Shown here: positions 13,123 to 14,203 of the stretch, one piece after another | Layout of the letters: every line of letters begins with the position of its first letter | Numbering within the stretch: the first letter of the stretch is position 1 | Assembly: GCA_047614125.1 (NCBI GenBank) | Contig: JBLHHI010000089.1 | Span: forward strand, 1-14,203 | Origin: JBLHHI01 sp047614125 | GTDB taxonomy: Bacteria > Bacteroidota > Bacteroidia > NS11-12g > UBA9320 | Length of the DNA stretch: 14,203 nt | Reading direction: 5' to 3' | Made by a program: the position numbers and the translations under genes | Notes under the pieces: generated by a model | What the model saw: only the letters and a program-made list of their open reading frames with translations | What the model was told of the DNA's origin: nothing | Databases searched by the model: none

Positions 13123-13586
13123 CGCTGCAAAATCAACCCAATATTACCATCCGCCAAGGAACTAAGAATGATCTTCCCGCTGCCATGGAACTCATCAAAG
13201 AATTAGCTGTTTTTGAACGAGAGCCAGAAGCGGTAACCAATACTTTGGAAAACATGGAGCGAGATGGCTTTGGTCCAAACAAGGTTTTCGACTTTTACGT
13301 TGCATCTATTGATGAGGTTATTGTAGGTATTTCGGTATTCTATTTCCGATACTCAACTTGGAAAGGCAGGTGCTTGTACCTTGAAGATCTGGTAGTTACA
13401 GAAAAACATCGCGGATCGGGGATTGGCAAACTCTTATTTGAACAAACCATTGCCTTCGCCAAAGAAACCAAGTGCAAAATTATGGTTTGGCAAGTGCTGG
13501 ATTGGAACGAACCCGCCATCCAATTTTACGAACGTTACGGAGCAACCTTTCATGAAGAATGGTTAAATTGCATAATTGAGGTGTAA
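13119..13586 (+). CDS. GNAT acetyltransferase, SSAT/thialysine-like
   Basis: The 155-residue product has a full GNAT fold. After ITIRQGTKNDLPAAMELIKEL comes FYFRYSTWKGRCLYLEDLVV, then the acetyl-CoA binding loop EKHRGSGIGKLLFEQ (R/Q-x-x-G-x-G/A type) and WQVLDWNEPAIQFYERYGA near the end. The YLED and WNEPAIxFY motifs are shared with spermidine/spermine N1-acetyltransferase and thialysine N-acetyltransferase, so a polyamine or small amine substrate is likely. Substrate assignment is inference from the family. Its ATG overlaps the rnhA stop by four bases and it is the last gene of the ribBA operon. Confidence 0.9.
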   Translation: MTLQNQPNITIRQGTKNDLPAAMELIKELAVFEREPEAVTNTLENMERDGFGPNKVFDFYVASIDEVIVGISVFYFRYSTWKGRCLYLEDLVVTEKHRGSGIGKLLFEQTIAFAKETKCKIMVWQVLDWNEPAIQFYERYGATFHEEWLNCIIEV

Positions 13587-13597
13587 TTCGACCACAT

Positions 13598-13629
13598 AAA
13601 AAAAGACCCAACAAACGTTGAGCCTTTTC
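13598..13629. terminator. Bidirectional terminator between convergent genes
   Basis: An A run, an imperfect stem built on CAAC/GTTG plus AAAAG/CTTTT, and a T run lie between the GNAT stop (13586) and the DUF2853 stop (13650). The layout can end transcription from both sides. Confidence 0.5.
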
Positions 13630-13649
13630 CATTTAAAGTTTTGCTGCAA

Positions 13650-13988
13650 CTATGCGTATGCAGATTCTTTTTTGAAATGTTTAACCAGAAGGTAGTAGAA
13701 CATTGCACGGTATTTATTTCGATTGCTGCTTCCCAATTGTTCGCAAACGGCTTTAATGCCGGCGGCGAGGTTAGCACCATCCGATAAACCTAATTTCTTG
13801 ATCAAAAAATTGTTTTTAACCGTATCCAATTCAGATTGCTGAGAACAAGAAACCTTGTTCGCATCTTGGTTGTAGATAGACGGTCCGCAACCTTTAGCTA
13901 CTGCGGTCAATAGGGTTTCGTCGAAAGAAATACCTAATTTCTTCATTTCACCTGAGTAGGTTGCCATTGCTTCTTCAAACTTGCTCAT
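13650..13988 (-). CDS. DUF2853-family protein
   Basis: This 112-residue all-helical cytosolic protein matches the pattern of DUF2853: an N-terminal KFEEAMATYSGEMKKLGISF helix, LLTAVAKGCGPSIYNQDANKVSC, the conserved ELDTVKNNFLIKKLGLSDG segment, and SSNRNKYRAMFYYLLVKHF near the C-terminus. Structures in the family are small helical bundles, but no activity is known to me. Length is typical. It is convergent with the GNAT gene and shares a terminator region with it. I see no clear TAnnTTTG box in the 60 bases upstream. Confidence 0.88.
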   Translation of the reverse strand: MSKFEEAMATYSGEMKKLGISFDETLLTAVAKGCGPSIYNQDANKVSCSQQSELDTVKNNFLIKKLGLSDGANLAAGIKAVCEQLGSSNRNKYRAMFYYLLVKHFKKESAYA

Positions 13989-14077
13989 TGTGTTATTATT
14001 TATGTTGTATTGAAAATTTGGTACATTATTACAATAAAAAATTGCCGCACAGTTGATGCCGCTGATGTTGACCTACT

Positions 14078-14203
14078 AACCTGAGTTCGATTAATATTTG
14101 CAGGTTCAGATTTTTATAAAATTGTATAGTCGAAGCGTCATGTTTGTAGGTTTACCGGGGTAAACCAAGAACTGATAAGGAAGACTATGCGGCTTTATTA
14201 AAA
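14078..14203 (+). mobile_element. End of a second inverted-repeat element (partial)
   Basis: AACCTGAGTTCGATTAATATTT (first 20 bases from 14078) and TTCAGA (to 14110) repeat the ends of the element at 8565-8834. About 40 bases further in is a perfect hairpin GGTTTACC-GG-GGTAAACC (14149-14166), followed by ACTGAT. The 8565-8834 element has GGTTTATA-TT-TATAAACC and then ACTGAT at the same relative place, read from its right end. An outer ATAGTC/GACTAT pair (14126-14131, 14183-14188) encloses the hairpin. The far end is beyond the window. Bases 13989-14077 hold nothing I recognise. Confidence 0.5.

Noticed and set aside
14140..14161. Short peptide MFVGLPG at the right edge as a gene start
   Set aside because: It stops after seven codons inside a perfect hairpin; the frame that stays open has no start codon in the window.

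Overview
This window comes from a member of the Bacteroidota, probably a flavobacterium-like lineage. The evidence is the predicted -7 promoter boxes of the form TAnnTTTG, the near absence of Shine-Dalgarno sequences, a lipoprotein with an acidic K-E-D-D stretch after its lipid-bearing cysteine, and several families typical of this phylum (START-like small protein, DUF2853, DUF6364/PIN toxin-antitoxin pair, RibBA fusion). I see no tRNA, rRNA or CRISPR array. Most of the window is ordinary chromosome. The interest lies in a set of repeats and gene remnants between about 7.4 and 8.85 kb and at both window edges.

Layout. At the left edge (1-46, minus) is the first stretch of a probable IS200-like/RAYT transposase, preceded by a cluster of small hairpins and a frameshifted coding remnant (73-242). 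Next come two overlapping minus-strand envelope genes: a PAP2 phosphatase (1954-2622) and a GT39-type glycosyltransferase (249-1970). A START-like protein (2720-3097, plus) faces a minus-strand run of three closely spaced genes: a surface-type lipoprotein (4501-5004), a DinB-family protein (3939-4472) and a small membrane protein with a CxC...C pattern (3366-3911). Overlapping divergent promoters around a 14-bp palindrome (5041-5094) separate that run from a 578-residue five-helix membrane protein (5147-6883) and a lipoprotein resembling DUF6265 (6920-7411).

The accessory stretch (7412-8853) holds two copies of a 30-bp hairpin-bearing repeat, a gene-tail remnant, and a VapC-like toxin with its antitoxin enclosed by imperfect direct repeats. 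It ends in a 270-bp element with about 35-bp terminal inverted repeats and a large nested palindrome. A related end starts at 14078 and runs out of the window.

The rest is housekeeping and envelope function: a secreted YD-repeat-like protein (8854-9996) and a GT4 glycosyltransferase starting at TTG (10091-11281). Divergent from it is a tight operon of ribBA (riboflavin synthesis), rnhA (RNase HI) and an SSAT-like GNAT acetyltransferase (11425-13586). That operon is closed by a two-way terminator shared with a convergent DUF2853 gene (13650-13988). I found no convincing multi-gene defence or biosynthetic system. The best candidate for something undescribed is the inverted-repeat element family and the repeat-bounded toxin-antitoxin cassette.
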